This document shows, one piece after another, positions 36,774-50,400 of a stretch of DNA of 64,000 bases (positions are counted from its first letter, which is position 1; every line of letters begins with the position of its first letter). The notes beneath the pieces are model-generated. The model was not told the origin of the DNA and ran no database searches. It was given only the letters and a program-made list of their open reading frames with translations. Source of the stretch: Calliopsis andreniformis. Lineage: Eukaryota > Arthropoda > Insecta > Hymenoptera > Andrenidae. The stretch lies in contig NW_027480480.1 of assembly GCF_051401765.1 (NCBI RefSeq), positions 1,984,001-2,048,000 of the forward strand, given 5' to 3'. A program made the translations under genes and the position numbers.

Positions 36774-39240
36774 GAGGACCGAGGATTGAGGATTGAGGAT
36801 TGAAGGTTGAGTATTGAGGATTGACGATTGACGATTGAGGATTGAGAATTGAGGATTGACGATTGAGGAATGACCATTGAAGATTGAGTATTGAGGATTG
36901 AACGTTGAGGATTGTGGATTGAGGATTGAGGATTCAGGATTGAATATTGAGGACGAGGACTGAGGGTTGAGTATTTGTGTTTGAAGTCTGAGGATTGAGG
37001 ACTGAGGATTGAAGGTTGAGTATTGAGGATTGAAGATTGAGGATTGAGGATTGGGGATTAAGGATTGAGTATTGAAGCTTGAGTATTGATGATTGAAGAT
37101 TGAGGATTGAGGATTGAGGATTGAGGATTGAGGATTGAAGATTGAGGATTGGGGATTGAGGATTGACGATTGAGTATTGAGCACTGAGGATTGAGAATTG
37201 AGGATTGAGGATTGAAGATTGAGTATTGAGTATTGAAGATTGAGGATTGAGGATTGAGGATTGAAGATTAAGGACTGAGTGTTGATGGTTGCGTGATGAG
37301 AATTGATGTTTGTGGATTGAGATTTGAAGATTGAAGAATGGGGATTGAGTATTGAAAACTGTGAATTGAGGATATTCTATTGAGGATTGATGATTGACAA
37401 TTCATTGCTGAGGACTTATGGCTGAAGATTGAGGATTCAGGATTGAGGATTCGAGGTGGAGGTTTGAGGTCTGAGGATTGATGGTTGAGGGTTGTGCGTT
37501 GAATATTGAGGATTGAGGATTGAGGATTGAGGATTGGGGATTGAGGATTGAAGTTTGAGTATTGATGATTGAATATTGAGGATTGAGGATTGAGGGTTGA
37601 GGTTTGAGGACGAGGACTGACGGTTGAAGATTGAGGTTTGAGGATTGAGGATTGAGGACTGAGGACTGAGGATTGAGGATTGAGCATTGAGCATTGAGGA
37701 TTGAAGATTGAGGACTGAGGATTGAGGATTGAAGATTGAGGATTGAAGATTGAGGATTGGGTATAGCGGATTGAACATTGAGGACTGAAGATTGAGGATT
37801 GAGGACCGAGGATTGAGGATTGAGGATTGAAGGTTGAGTATTGAGGATTGACGATTGACGATTGAGGATTGAGAATTGAGGATTGACGATTGAGGAATGA
37901 CCATTGAAGATTGAGTATTGAGGATTGAACGTTGAGGATTGTGGATTGAGGATTGAGGATTCAGGATTGAATATTGAGGACTGGGGACTGTGTGTTGAGG
38001 GTTGAGTGATGAGAATTGATGTTTGTGGATAGAGATTTGAAGATTGCAGATTGAGTATTGAGTAATGAAAACTGTGAATTGATGATATTCTATTGAGGAT
38101 TGAGGAATGACAACTGATTGTAGAGGACTGTGGGCTGAAGACTGAGGATTCAGGATTGAGGATTCAGGATTGAGGTTTGAGGACTGAGGATTGAAGATTG
38201 AGGATTGAGGACTGAGTATTGAGGATTGAGGATTGAGTATTGAGGATTGAGGGTGGAAGACTGAGGATTGGGTATTGAGGATTGAACGTTGAGGATTGAG
38301 GGTTGAGGATTGAGGATTGAGGATTGAAGATTGAAGATTGAACATTAATGATTGAAGATTGAGGATTGAGGATTGAGGTTTGTGGATTGAGGACGAGGAC
38401 TGAGGGTTGAGTATTTGTGTTTGAAGTCTGAGGATTGAGGACTGAGGATTGAAGGTTGAGTATTGAGGATTGAAGATTGAGGATTGAGGATTGGGGATTA
38501 AGGATTGAGTATTGAAGCTTGAGTATTGATGATTGAAGATTGAGGATTGAGGATTGAGGATTGAGGATTGAGGATTGAAGATTGAGGATTGGGGATTGAG
38601 GATTGACGATTGAGTATTGAGCACTGAGGATTGAGAATTGAGGATTGAGGATTGAAGATTGAGTATTGAGGATTGAAGATTGAGGATTGAGGATTGAGGA
38701 TTGAAGATTAAGGACTGAGTGTTGATGGTTGCGTGATGAGAATTGATGTTTGTGGATTGAGATTTGAAGATTGAAGAATGGGGATTGAGTATTGAAAACT
38801 GTGAATTGAGGATATTCTATTGAGGATTGATGATTGACAATTCATTGCTGAGGACTTATGGCTGAAGATTGAGGATTCAGGATTGAGGATTCGAGGTGGA
38901 GGTTTGAGGTCTGAGGATTGATGGTTGAGGGTTGTGCGTTGAATATTGAGGATTGAGGATTGAGGATTGAGGATTGGGGATTGAGGATTGAAGTTTGAGT
39001 ATTGATGATTGAATATTGAGGATTGAGGATTGAGGGTTGAGGTTTGAGGACGAGGACTGACGGTTGAAGATTGAGGTTTGAGGATTGAGGATTGAGGACT
39101 GAGGACTGAGGATTGAGGATTGAGCATTGAGCATTGAGGATTGAAGATTGAGGACTGAGGATTGAGGATTGAAGATTGAGGATTGAAGATTGAGGATTGG
39201 GTATAGCGGATTGAACATTGAGGACTGAAGATTGAGGATT
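36774..39240. repeat. Duplicated block X-Y-X'-Z-Y'
   Basis: X (36,774-36,950) recurs as X' (37,801-37,977; offset 1,027). Y (36,951-37,800) recurs as Y' (38,391-39,240; offset 1,440) with almost no differences. Between X' and Y' lies Z (37,978-38,390), 413 bp or 59 heptamers, which is absent between X and Y. Module A cores are near 37,371 (A8, in Y), 38,084 (A6, in Z) and 38,811 (A8, in Y'). The pattern fits a tandem duplication followed by loss or gain of Z. Confidence 0.75.
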
Positions 39241-40880
39241 GGGTGTTGAGGATTGAAGAATGAGGATTGAGGATTGAGGGTTGTGGATTGAGGGCCAGGT
39301 CTGAGGGTTGAGTATTGGTGTTTGAAGTCTGAGGATTGAGGATTGAGGATTGAGAATTGAGGATTGAGGATTGAGGATTGAAGATTGAGGACTCGGTATT
39401 GAGGATTGAAGAATGAGGATTGAGGAGTGAGGACTGAGGATTGAGGATTGAGGATTGAAGATTGAGGATTGGGGATTGAGGATTGACGATTGAGTATTGA
39501 GGATTGACGATTGAGAATTGAGGATTGTGGATTGAGTATTGGGGATTGAGGATTGAGGATTGAAGATTGAATATTGATGATTGAAGATTGAGGATTGAGG
39601 ATTGGGGATTGAGGATTGAGGATTGAAGATTGAGTATTGAGGATTGAGGATTGAGGATTGAGGATTGATGATTGAAGATTGAGGATAGGGGATTGAGGAT
39701 TGACGATTGAGGATTGAGTATTGAGGACTGAGAATTGAGGATTGAGGATTGAAGATTGAGGATTGAGGATTGAAGATTGAGTATTGATGATTGAAGAATG
39801 AGGATTGAGGATTGAGTGTTGAGGATTGAGGACGAGGGCTGACGATTGAGGATTGAGGTTTGAGGATTGAGGATTGTGGATTGAGGACTGAGGATTGAGG
39901 ATTGAGGATTTAGTATTGAGGATTCATGACTGAGTATTGAGGATTGAAAATTGAGGATTGAGGATTGAGGATTGAGGATTGAAGATTGAGGATTGGGGAC
40001 TGAGTGTTGAGGGTTGAGTGATGAGAATTGATGACTGTGGATAGAGATTTGAAGATTTCAGGTTGAGTATTGAGTATTGAAACCTGTGAATTGAGGATAT
40101 TCTATTGAGTATTGAGGATTGACAACTGATTGTTGAGGACTGAGGTCTGAAGACTGAGGATTCAGGATTGAGGATTCGGTATTGAGGATTGAAGAATGAG
40201 GATTGAGGAGTGAGGACTGAGGGTTGAGGATTGAGGATTGAGGATTGAGGTTTGAGGATTGAGGATTGAAGATTGAGTATTGAGGATTGAAGATTGAGGA
40301 TTGAGGATTGAGGATTGAGGATTGAGGATTGAAGATTGAGGATTGGGGATTGAGGATTGAAGATTGAGGACTGAGTGTTGAGGGTTGCGTGATGAGAATT
40401 GATGTTTGTGGATTGAGATTTGAAGATTGAAGAATGGGGATTGAGTATTGAAAACTGTGAATTGAGGATATTCTATTGAGGATTGAGGATTGACAATTGA
40501 TTGCTGAGGACTTATGGCTGAAGATTGATGATTCAGGATTGAGGATTCGGGGTGGAGGTTTGAGGTCTGAGGATTGATGGTTGAGGATTAAGGATTGAGG
40601 ATTGAGGATTGAGGACTGAGGACTGAGGATTGAGGATTGATCATTGAGCATTGAGGATTGAAGATTGAGTACTGAGCATTGAGGATTGAAGATTGAGTAT
40701 TGAGGATTGAAGATTGAGGATTGAGGATTGAGGATTGAGGATTCAGGATGAGGGCTGAGGGTTGAGGATTGAGGTTTGAGGACTGAGGTCTGAGGATTGA
40801 GGATTGAGAATTGAGGTTTGTGGACTGAGGATTGAGGATTGAAGATTGTGGATTGAGGATTGAGGATTGAGGATTGAGGA
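39241..40880. repeat. 1.44-kb block, first copy (offset 2,636)
   Basis: From about 39,440 to 40,880 the sequence recurs at about 42,080-43,520 with an offset of 2,636. Shared marks include GGATAGGGG at 39,683 and 42,319, and ATTCAGGATGAGG at 40,741 and 43,377. It holds A5 (near 40,096) and A8 (near 40,467) cores 371 bp apart. The first 200 bases are ordinary heptamer repeat. Confidence 0.65.
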
Positions 40881-42079
40881 TTGAAGGTTCGGTATTGAGG
40901 ATTGAAGATAGAGAATTGAGGATTGAGGATTGAACATTGAGGACTGAGTGTTGAGGGTTGAGTGATGAGAATTGATGTTTGTGGATAGTGGTTTGAAGAT
41001 TGCAGATCGAGGATTGAGAAATGAAAACTGTGAATTGATGATATTCTATTGAGGATTGAGGATTGACTACTGATTGTAGAGGACGGAGGGCTGAAGATTG
41101 AGGATTCAGTATCGGGGATTCAGGATTGAGGTTTGAGGACTGAGGATTGAGGATTGAGGATTGAGGATTGAGGATTGAGGATTGAGGATTGAAGAATGAG
41201 TATTGAAGATTGGGGATTGAAGAACGAGGATTGAGGATTGAGGATTGAGGATTGTGGATTGAGGATTGAAGATTGAGTATTGAGGATTGAAGGTTGAGGA
41301 TTGAGGATTGAGGACTGAGGATTGAGGATTGAAGGTTCAGTATTGAGGATTGAAGATAGAGAATTGAGGATTGAGGATTGAACATTGAGGACTGAGTGGT
41401 GAGGGTTGAGTGATGAGAATTGATGTTTGTGGATAGTGGTTTGAAGATTGCAGATCGAGTATTGAGTGTTGAAAGCTGTGAATAGAGGATATTCTACTGA
41501 GGATTGAGGATTGACTACTGATTGCTGAGGACTGAGGGCTGAAGATTGAGGATTCAGGATTCAGGATTCAGGATTGAGGTTTGAGGACTGAGGATTGAAG
41601 ATTGAGGATTGAGGACTGAGTATTGAGGATTGAGGATTGAGTATTGAGGATTGAGGGTGGAAGACTGAGGATTGGGTATTGAGGATTGAACGTTGAGGAT
41701 TGAGGGTTGAGGATTGAGGATTGAGGATTGAAGATTGAAGATTGAACATTAGTGATTGAAGATTGAGGATTGAGGATTGAGGGTTGTGGATTGAGGACGA
41801 GGACTGAGGGTTGAGTATTTGTGTTTGAAGTCTGAGGATTGAGGATTGAGGATTGAGAATTGAAGATTGAGGATTGAGGATTGAAGATTGAGGATTCGGT
41901 ATTGAGGATTGAAGAATGAGGATTGAGGAGTGAGGACTGAGGATTGAGGATTGCAGTTTGAGTATTGAGGATTGAAGATTGAGGATTGAGGATTGAGGAT
42001 TGAGGATTGAGTATTGAGGACTGAGGATTGAAGATTGAGTATTGAGGCTTGAAGATTGAGGATTGAGGATTGAGGATTG
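40881..42079. repeat. Heptamer interval between the 1.44-kb copies
   Basis: Module A cores are near 41,040 (A6) and 41,488 (A7), in the same order and nearly the same spacing as in block D. The CAGTATCGGG phrase is at 41,107. A module B variant with CATTAGTG in place of CATTAATG lies near 41,747. The interval is therefore partly a third relative of block D's right end. Confidence 0.5.
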
Positions 42080-43520
42080 AGGATTGAGGATTGAAGATTG
42101 AGGATTGGGGATTGAGGACTGACGATTGAGTATTGAGCATTGACGATTGAGAATTGAGGATTGTGGATTGAGTATTGAGGATTGAGGATTGAGGATTGAA
42201 GATTGAATATTGCTGATTGAAGATTGAGGATCGAGGATTGAGAATTGAGGATTGAGGATTGAAGATTGAGTATTGAGGATTGAGGATTGAGGATTGAGGA
42301 TTGATGATTGAAGATTGAGGATAGGGGATTGAGGATTGACGATTGAGGATTGAGTATTGAGGACTGAGAATTGAGGATTGAGGATTGAAGATTGAGGATT
42401 GAGGATTGAAGATTGAGTATTGATGATTGAAGAATGAGGATTGAGGATTGAGTGTTGAGGATTGAGGACGAGGGCTGACGATTGAGGATTGAGGTTTGAG
42501 GAATGAGGTTTGTGGATTGAGGACTGAGGATTGAGGATTGAGGATTTAGTATTGAGGATTGATGACTGAGTATTGAGGATTGAAAATTGAGGATTGAGGA
42601 TTGAGGATTGAGGATTGAAGATTGAGGATTGGGGACTGAGTGTTGAGGGTTGAGTGATGAGAATTGATGACTGTGGATAGAGATTTGAAGATTTCAGGTT
42701 GAGTATTGAGTATTGAAACCTGTGAATTGAGGATATTCTATTGAGTATTGAGGATTGACAACTGATTGTTGAGGACTGAGGTCTGAAGACTGAGGATTCA
42801 GGTTTGAGGATTCGGTATTGAGGATTGAAGAATGAGGATTGAGGAGTGAGGACTGAGAGTTGAGGATTGAGGATTGAGGATTGAGGTTTGAGGATTGAGG
42901 ATTGAAGATTGAGTATTGAGGATTGAAGATTGAGGATTGAGGATTGAGGATTGAGGATTGAGGATTGAAGATTCAGGATTGGGGATTGAGGATTGAAGAT
43001 TGAGGACTGAGTGTTGAGGGTTGCGTGATGAGAATTGATGTTTGTGGATTGAGATTTGAAGATTGAAGAATGGGGATTGAGTATTGAAAACTGTGAATTG
43101 AGGATATTCTATTGAGGATTGAGGATTGACAATTGATTGCTGAGGACTTATGGCTGAAGATTGATGATTCAGGATTGAGGATTCGGGGTGGAGGTTTGAG
43201 GTCTGAGGATTGATGGTTGAGGATTAAGGATTGAGGATTGAGGATTGAGGACTGAGGACTGAGGATTGAGGATTGATCATTGAGCATTGAGGATTGAAGA
43301 TTGAGGACTGAGGATTGAGGATTGAAGATTGAGTATTGAGGATTGAAGATTGAGGATTGAGGATTGAGGATTGAGGATTCAGGATGAGGGCTGAGGGTTG
43401 AGGATTGAGGTTTGAGGACTGAGGACTGAGGATTGAGGATTGAGAATTGAGGTTTGTGGACTGAGGATTGAGGATTGAAGATTGTGGATTGAGGATTGAG
43501 GATTGAGGATTGAGGATTGA
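42080..43520. repeat. 1.44-kb block, second copy
   Basis: It matches 39,440-40,880 at an offset of 2,636, with A5 and A8 cores near 42,732 and 43,103 (again 371 bp apart). Part of it is also seen near 57,200-57,500, including the GGACTTATGGCTG phrase. Confidence 0.65.
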
Positions 43521-43663
43521 GGTTTGAGGATTGAAGATTGAGGATTGGGTATTGAGGTTTGAGCATTGGGGTTGAGGTTTGAGGACGAGGACTGGCGGTT
43601 GAGGATTGAGAATTGAGGATTGACGCTTGAGGATTGAGGATTGAGGATGGAGGATTGAAGAGA

Positions 43664-43790
43664 GAGGACTGAGTGTTGAGGATTGCGTGTTGAGGATTGA
43701 TGTTTGAGGACTGAGATTTGATTATTGAATATTGTGGATTGAGTATTGAACCAGGAGAATTCAGGATATTCTTTTGGGTATTGAGAATTG
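43664..43790. repeat. Module A, subtype A9 (2 copies)
   Basis: This is the most diverged form, with TTGATTATTGAATATT, then GAACCA and GAATTCAGGATATTCT. Copies lie near 43,764 and 45,937. Both follow an ATTGACGCTTGAGG phrase and a GAAGAGAGAGGACTG phrase. A third upstream half, without the core, is near 47,837-47,900. Confidence 0.7.
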
Positions 43791-46737
43791 AGGATTGATG
43801 GTTGAGGGTTGTGCGTTGAATATTGAGGATTGAGGTTTGGGTATTGAGGATTGAGGATTGAGGATTGAAGATTGAGTATTGATGATTGAAGATTGAGGAT
43901 TGAGGATTGAGAGTTGAGGTTTGAGGACGAGGACTGACGGTTGAGGATTGAGGTTTAAGGATTGAGGATTGAGGATTGAGGACTGAAGGTTGAATATTGA
44001 TGATTGAAGATTGAGGATTCAGTATTGATGGTTGTGGATTGAGGACGAGGTCTGAGGGTTGAGTATTGCTGTTTGAGGTCTGAGGATTGAGGATTGAGGA
44101 TTGAGAATTGAGGATTGAGGATTGAGGATTGAAGATTGAGGATTGGGTATTGAGGAATGAAGAACGAGGATTGAGGATTGAGTATTGAGGATCGAGGATT
44201 GAAGACTGAGTATTGAGGATTGAGGATTGAGGATTGAGGATTGAGGGTTGAGGATTGAAGATTGAGGATTGGGTATTGCGGATTCAACATTGAGGGTTGA
44301 AGAGTGAGGGTTGGGTGTTGAGGATTGAAGAATGAGTATTGAGGATTGAGGATTGAGGAATAAGGATAGAAGATTCAGTATTGAGGATTGAAGATTGAGG
44401 ATTACGGATTGAGGATTGCGGCTTGAAGATTGAGTATTGAGGATTGAAGATTGAGGATTGAGGACGGAGTATTGAGGATTGAGGATTGAGTATTGAGTAT
44501 TGAGGATGGAAGACCGAGGATTGGGTATTGAGGATTGAACGTTGAGGATTGAGGGTTGAGGATTGAGGATTGAGGATTGAAGATTGAAGATTGAATATTA
44601 ATGATTGAAGGTTGAGGATTGAGGATTGAGGGTTGTGGATTGAGGGCCAGGTCTGAGGGTTGAGTATTGGTGTTTGAAGTCTGAGGATTGAGGATTGAGG
44701 ATTGAGAATTGAGGATTGAGGATTGAGGATTGAAGATTGAGGATTGACGATTGAGAATTGAGGATTGTGGATTGAGTATTGGGGATTGAGGATTGAGGAT
44801 TGAAGATTGAATATTGATGATTGAAGATTGAGGATTGAGGATTGGGGACTGAGGATTGAGGATTGAAGATTGAGGATTGAGGACTGAGTATTGAGGATTG
44901 AGGATTGAGTATTGAGGATTGAGGGTGGAAGACTGAGGATTGGGTAATGAGGATTGAACGTTGAGGATTGAGGGTTGAGGATTGAGGATTGAGGATTGAA
45001 GATTGAAGATTGAATATTAATGATTGAAGATTGAGGATTGAGGATTGAGTGTTGTGGATTGAGGACGAGGACTGAGGGTTGAGTATTGGTGTTTGAAGTC
45101 TGAGGATTGAGGATTGAGGATTGAGGATTGAGGATTGAAGATTGAGGATTCGGTATTGAGGATTGAAGAATGAGGATTGAGGAGTGAGGACTGAGGATTG
45201 AGGATTGCAGTTTGAGTATTGAGGATTGAAGATTGAGGATTGAGGATTGAGGATTGAGGATTGAGGATTGAGGATTGAGGATTGATTATTGAAGATTGAG
45301 TATTGAGGATTGAAGATTGAGGATTGAGGATTGAGGATTGAGGATTGAGGATGAGGGCTGAGGGTTGAGGATTGAGGTTTGAGGTTTGAGGACTGAGGAC
45401 TGAGGATTGAGGATTGAGAATTGAGGATTGAGGATTGAGTACTGTAGATTGAGGATCGGGTATTGAGGATTGAAGAATGTGGATTGAGGATTGAGGATTG
45501 AGGATTGAGGATTGAAGATTGAGGATTGAGGATTGAGGATTGAAGATTGAGGACTGAGTGTTGAGGGTTGCGTGATGAGAATTGATGTTTGTGGAATGAG
45601 GTTTGAAGATTGAAGAATGGGGATTGAGTATCGAAAACTGTGAATTGAGGATATTCTATTGAGGATCGAGGATTGACAATTGATTGTTGAGGACTTATGG
45701 CTGAAGATTGAGGATTCAGGATTGAGGATTCGGGGTGGAGGTTTGAGGTCTGAGGATTGATGGTTGAGGATTGAGGATTGAGGATTGAGGATTGACGCTT
45801 GAGGATTGAGGATTGATGATGGAGGATTGAAGAGAGAGGACTGAGTGTTGAGGATTGAGTGTTGAGAATTGATGTTTGAGGATTGAGATTTGATTATTGA
45901 ATATTTTGGATTGAGTATTGAACCATGCGAATTCAGGATATTCTATTGAGTATTGAGAATTGAGGATTGATGGTTGAGTGTTGAGGATTGATGGTTGAGG
46001 GTTGTGCGTTGAATATTGAGGATTGAGGATTGAGGATTGAGGATTGGGGATTGAGGATTGAAGGTTGTGTATTGATGATTGAAGATTGAGGATTGAGGAT
46101 TGAGGGTTGAGGTTTGAGGACGAGGACTGACGGTTGAGGATTGAGGTTTGAGGATTGAGGATTGAGGACTGAGGACTGAGGATTGAGGATTGAGCATTGA
46201 GCATTGAGGATTGAAGTTTGAGGACTGAGGATTAAGGATTGAAGATTGAGTATTGAGGATTGAAGATTGAGGATTGAGGATTGAGGATTGAGGATTCAGG
46301 ATGAGGGCTGAGGGTTGAGGATTGAGGTTTGAGGACTGAGGACTGAGGATTGAGGATTGAGAATTGAGGATTGAGGATTGAGGATTGAAGATTGAGGATT
46401 GGGTATTGAGGATTGAAGAATGAGGATTGAGGGTTGAGGATTGAGGATTGAGGATTGAGGATTGAAGATTGAGTATTCAGGATTGGAGATTGACGATTGA
46501 GGATTGAGGACCGAGGATTGAGGATTGAGGATTGAAGATTGAGTATTGAGGATTGATAATTGTGGATAGAGATTTGAAGATTTCAGGATGAGTATTGAGT
46601 ATTGAAACCTGTGAATTGCGGATATTCTATTGAGGATTGGGGACTGACAACTGATTGTTGAGAACTGAGGTCTGAAGACTGAGGATTCAGGTTTGAGGAT
46701 TCAGGATTGAGGTTTGAGGACTGAGGATTGAGGGTTG

Positions 46738-46821
46738 AGGATTGAGGATTGAGGATTGAGGATTGAGGATTGAGGATTGAGGATTGAGGATTGAGGATTG
46801 AGGATTGAGGATTGAGGATTG
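46738..46821. repeat. Run of 12 perfect heptamers
   Basis: These 84 bases are 12 uninterrupted AGGATTG units, the longest perfect run I found by eye. Most of the array carries a variant every two to four units. A perfect run may mark recent local expansion or homogenisation. Confidence 0.7.
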
Positions 46822-48914
46822 AGGGTTGAGTATTGAAGATTGAGGATTGTTTATTGCGGATTGAACATTGAGGATTGAAGATTGAGGGTTGGGTGTTGAG
46901 GATTGAAGAATGAGTATTGAGGATTGAGGATTGAGGAATAAGGATTGCAGATTCAGTATTGAGGATTGAAGATTGAGGATTAAGGATTGAGGATTGAGGA
47001 TTGAAGATTGAGTGTTGAGGATTGAAGATTGAGGATTGAGGACGGAGTATTGAGGATTGAGGATTGAGTATTGAGTATTGAGGATGGAAGACTGAGGATT
47101 GGGTATTGAGGATTGAACGTTGAGGATTGAGGGTTGAGTATTGAGGACTGAGGATTGAAGATTGAAGATTGAATATTAATGATTGAAGATTGAGGATTGA
47201 GGATTGAGGATTGAGGATTAAGAAATGAGAATTGAGGATTGAGGATTGAAGATTGAGGATTCGGTATTGAGGATTGAAGAATGAGGATTGAGGAGTGAGG
47301 ACTGAGGATTTATGATTGAGGATTGAGGATTGAGGTTTGAAGATTGAGGATTGAAGCTTGAGTATTGAGGATTGAAGATTGAGGATTGAGGATTGAGGAT
47401 TGAGGATTGAGGATTGAAGATTGTGGATTGGGGATTGAGGATTGAGGATTGAGGATTGAGGATTGAAGATTGAGGATTGGGGATTGAGGATTGACGATTG
47501 AGTATTGAGCACTGAGGGTTGAGAATTGAGGATTGAGGATTGAAGATTGAGTATTGAGGATTGAAGATTGAGGATTGAGGATTGAGGATTGAAGATTGAG
47601 GACTGAGTGTTGAGGGTTGCGTGATGAGAATTGATGTTTGTGGATTGAGACTTGAAGATTGAAGAATGGGGATTGAGTATTGAAAACTGTGAATTGAGGA
47701 TATTCTATTGAGGATTGAGGATTGACAATTCATTGCTGAGGACTTATGGCTGAAGATTGAGGATTCAGGATTGAGGATTCGGGGTTGAGGTTTGATCTCT
47801 GAGGATTGATGGTTGAGGATTGACGATTGAGGATTGAGGATTGACGCTTGAGGATTGAGGATTGATGATGGAGGATTGTAGAGAGAGGACTGAGTATTGA
47901 GGATTGAGGATTGAGTATTGAGGATTGAGAATGGAAGACTGAGGATTGGGTATTGACGATTGAACGTTGAGGATTGAGGGTTGAGGATTGAGGATTGAGG
48001 ATTGAAGATTGAAGATTGAATATTAATGATTGAAGATTGAGGATTGAGGATTGAGGGTTGTGGATTGAGGGCGAGGACAGAGGGTTGAGTATTGGTGTTT
48101 GAAGTCTGAGGATTGAGGATTGAGGATTGAGAATTGAGGATTGAGGATTGAGGATTGGAGATTGAGGATTGAGGATTGAGGATTGAGGATTGAAGATTGA
48201 GTATTGAAGATTGAGGATTGAAGAACGAGGATTGAGGATTGAGGATTGAAGATTGAGGATTGAGGACTGAGTATTGAGGATTGAGGATTGAGTATTGAGC
48301 ATTGACGATTAAGAATTGAGGATTGTGGATTGAGTATTGAGGATTGAGGATTGAGGATTGAAGATTGAATATTGATGATTGAAGATTGAGGATCGAGGAT
48401 TGAGGGTTGTGGATTGAGGACGAGGACTGAGGGTTGAGTATTGATGTTTGAGGTCTGAGGATTGAGGATTGAGGATTGAGAATTGAGGACTGAGGATTGA
48501 GGATTGAAGATTGAGGATTGGGTGTTGAGGATTGAAGAATGTGGATTGAGGATTGATTATTGAGGATTGAGGATTGACGGTTGACTATTGAGGATTGAAG
48601 ATTGAAGGCTGAGGATTGAAGGTTGAGGATTGGGTGTTGAGGATAGAAGAATGAGGATTGAGGATTGAGGATTGAGGATTGAGGATTGAGTATTGAAGAT
48701 TCAGTATTGAGGATTGAAGATTGAGGATTGAGGATTGACGATTGAGGATTGAAGATTGAGTATTGAGGATTGAAGATTGAGGATTGAGGACTGAGTATTG
48801 AGGATGGAGGATTGAGGATTGAGGATTGAGGATTGAAGATTGAGGATTGGGGATTGAGGATTGACGATTGAGTATTGAGCATTGACGATTGAGAATTGAG
48901 GATTGTGGATTGAG

Positions 48915-50400
48915 TATTGAGGATTGAAGATTGAGGGTTGGGGATTGAGGATTGAGGACGAGGGCTGAGGTTTGAGGATTGAGGTTTGAGGTCTGAGGAC
49001 TGAGAATTGAGGGTCGAGAATTGAGGATTGAGGATTGAGGATTGAAGATTGAGGATTGGGTATTGAGGATTGAAGAATGAGGATTGAGGATTGAGGATTG
49101 GGGATTGAGGATTGAGGATTGAAGATTGAGTATTCAGGATTGGAGATTGGCGATTGAGGGTTGAGGATTGAGGATAGAGGATTGAAGATTGAGGATTGGG
49201 GACTGAGTGTTGAGGGTTGTGTGATGAGAATTGATGATTGTGGATAGAGATTTGAAGATTTCAGGTTGAGTATTGAGTATTGAAACCTGTGAATTGAGGA
49301 TATTCTATTGAGGATTGAGGACTGACAACTGGTTGTTGAGGACTGAGGTCTGCAGACAGAGGATTCAGGTTTGAGGATTCAGGATTGAGGTTTGAGGACT
49401 GAGGATTGAGGATTGAGGATTGATGATTGAGGATTGAGGATTGAGGATTGAAGATTGAGGTTTGGGTATTGAGGATTGAACATTGTGGACTGTGGATTGA
49501 GTATTGAGGATCGAGAATTGAGGACTGAGGATTGAGGATTGAAGATTGAGGATTGGGTGTTGAGGATTGAGGGTTGTGGATTGAGGACGAGGACTGAGGA
49601 TTGAGTATTGATGTTTGAAGTCTGAGGATTGAGGATTGAGTATTGAGGATTGAGAATTGAGGACTGAGGATTGAGGATTGAAGATTGAGGATTGGGTGTT
49701 GAGGATTGAGGAATGTGGAGTGAGGATTGAGGATTGAGTATTGAGGATTGAGAATTGAGGACTGAGGATTGAGGATTGAAGATTGAGGATTGTGTGTTGA
49801 GGATTGAGGAATGTGGAGTGAGGATTGAGGATTGAGGATTGAGGATTGAAGATTGAGTATTGACGATTGAAGATTGAGGATTGAGGATTGAGGATTGAGG
49901 ATTGAGGGTTGAGGATTGAAGATTGTGGATTGGGTATTGCGGATTGAACATTGAGGATTGAAGATTGAGGATTGGGTGCTGAGGGTTGAAGAATGAGGAT
50001 TGAGGATTGAGGATTGAGGATTGAGGATTGAAGATTGTGGATTAAGGATTGAGGATTGAGGATTGAAGATTGAGTATTGAGGATTGAAGATTGAGGATTG
50101 AGGACTGACTATTGAGGATTGAGGATTGAGTATTGAGTATTGAGGATGGAAGACTGAGGATTGGGTATTGAGGATTGAACGTTGAGGATTGAGGGTTGAG
50201 GATTGAGGATTGAGGATTGAAGATTGAAGATTGAATATTAATGATTGAAGATTGAGGATTGAGGATTGAGGGTTGTGGATTGAGGACGAGGACTGAGGGT
50301 TGAGTATTGGTGTTTGAAGTCTGAGGATTGAGGATTGAGGATTAAGAAATGAGGATTGAGGATTGAGGATTGAGGGTTGCGGATTCGGTATTGAGGATTG
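48915..50400. repeat. Block T, copy 1
   Basis: It begins near the GGGTTGGGG phrase (48,935), contains an A5 core near 49,299 and ends after the ATTAAGAAATG phrase (50,341). It matches copy 2 at an offset of 2,605, rising to 2,626 across a 21-bp (three-heptamer) length change. A marker near 49,493 (CATTGTGGACTG) differs by one base from the other copies. Confidence 0.68.

Larger units (their letters stand above)
43521..48914. repeat. Shuffled heptamer region
   Basis: This is repeat with mixed module types: A9 near 43,764 and 45,937, A8 near 45,649 and 47,699, A5 near 46,621, and module B near 44,596, 45,015, 47,174 and 48,021. A block ending in a GATCGGGTATTG mark at about 45,291-45,490 recurs three times beyond 61 kb. 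The phrase ATTGACGCTTGAGG occurs near 43,620, 45,793 and 47,837. There is no consistent higher-order period, and no gene was seen. Confidence 0.5.
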
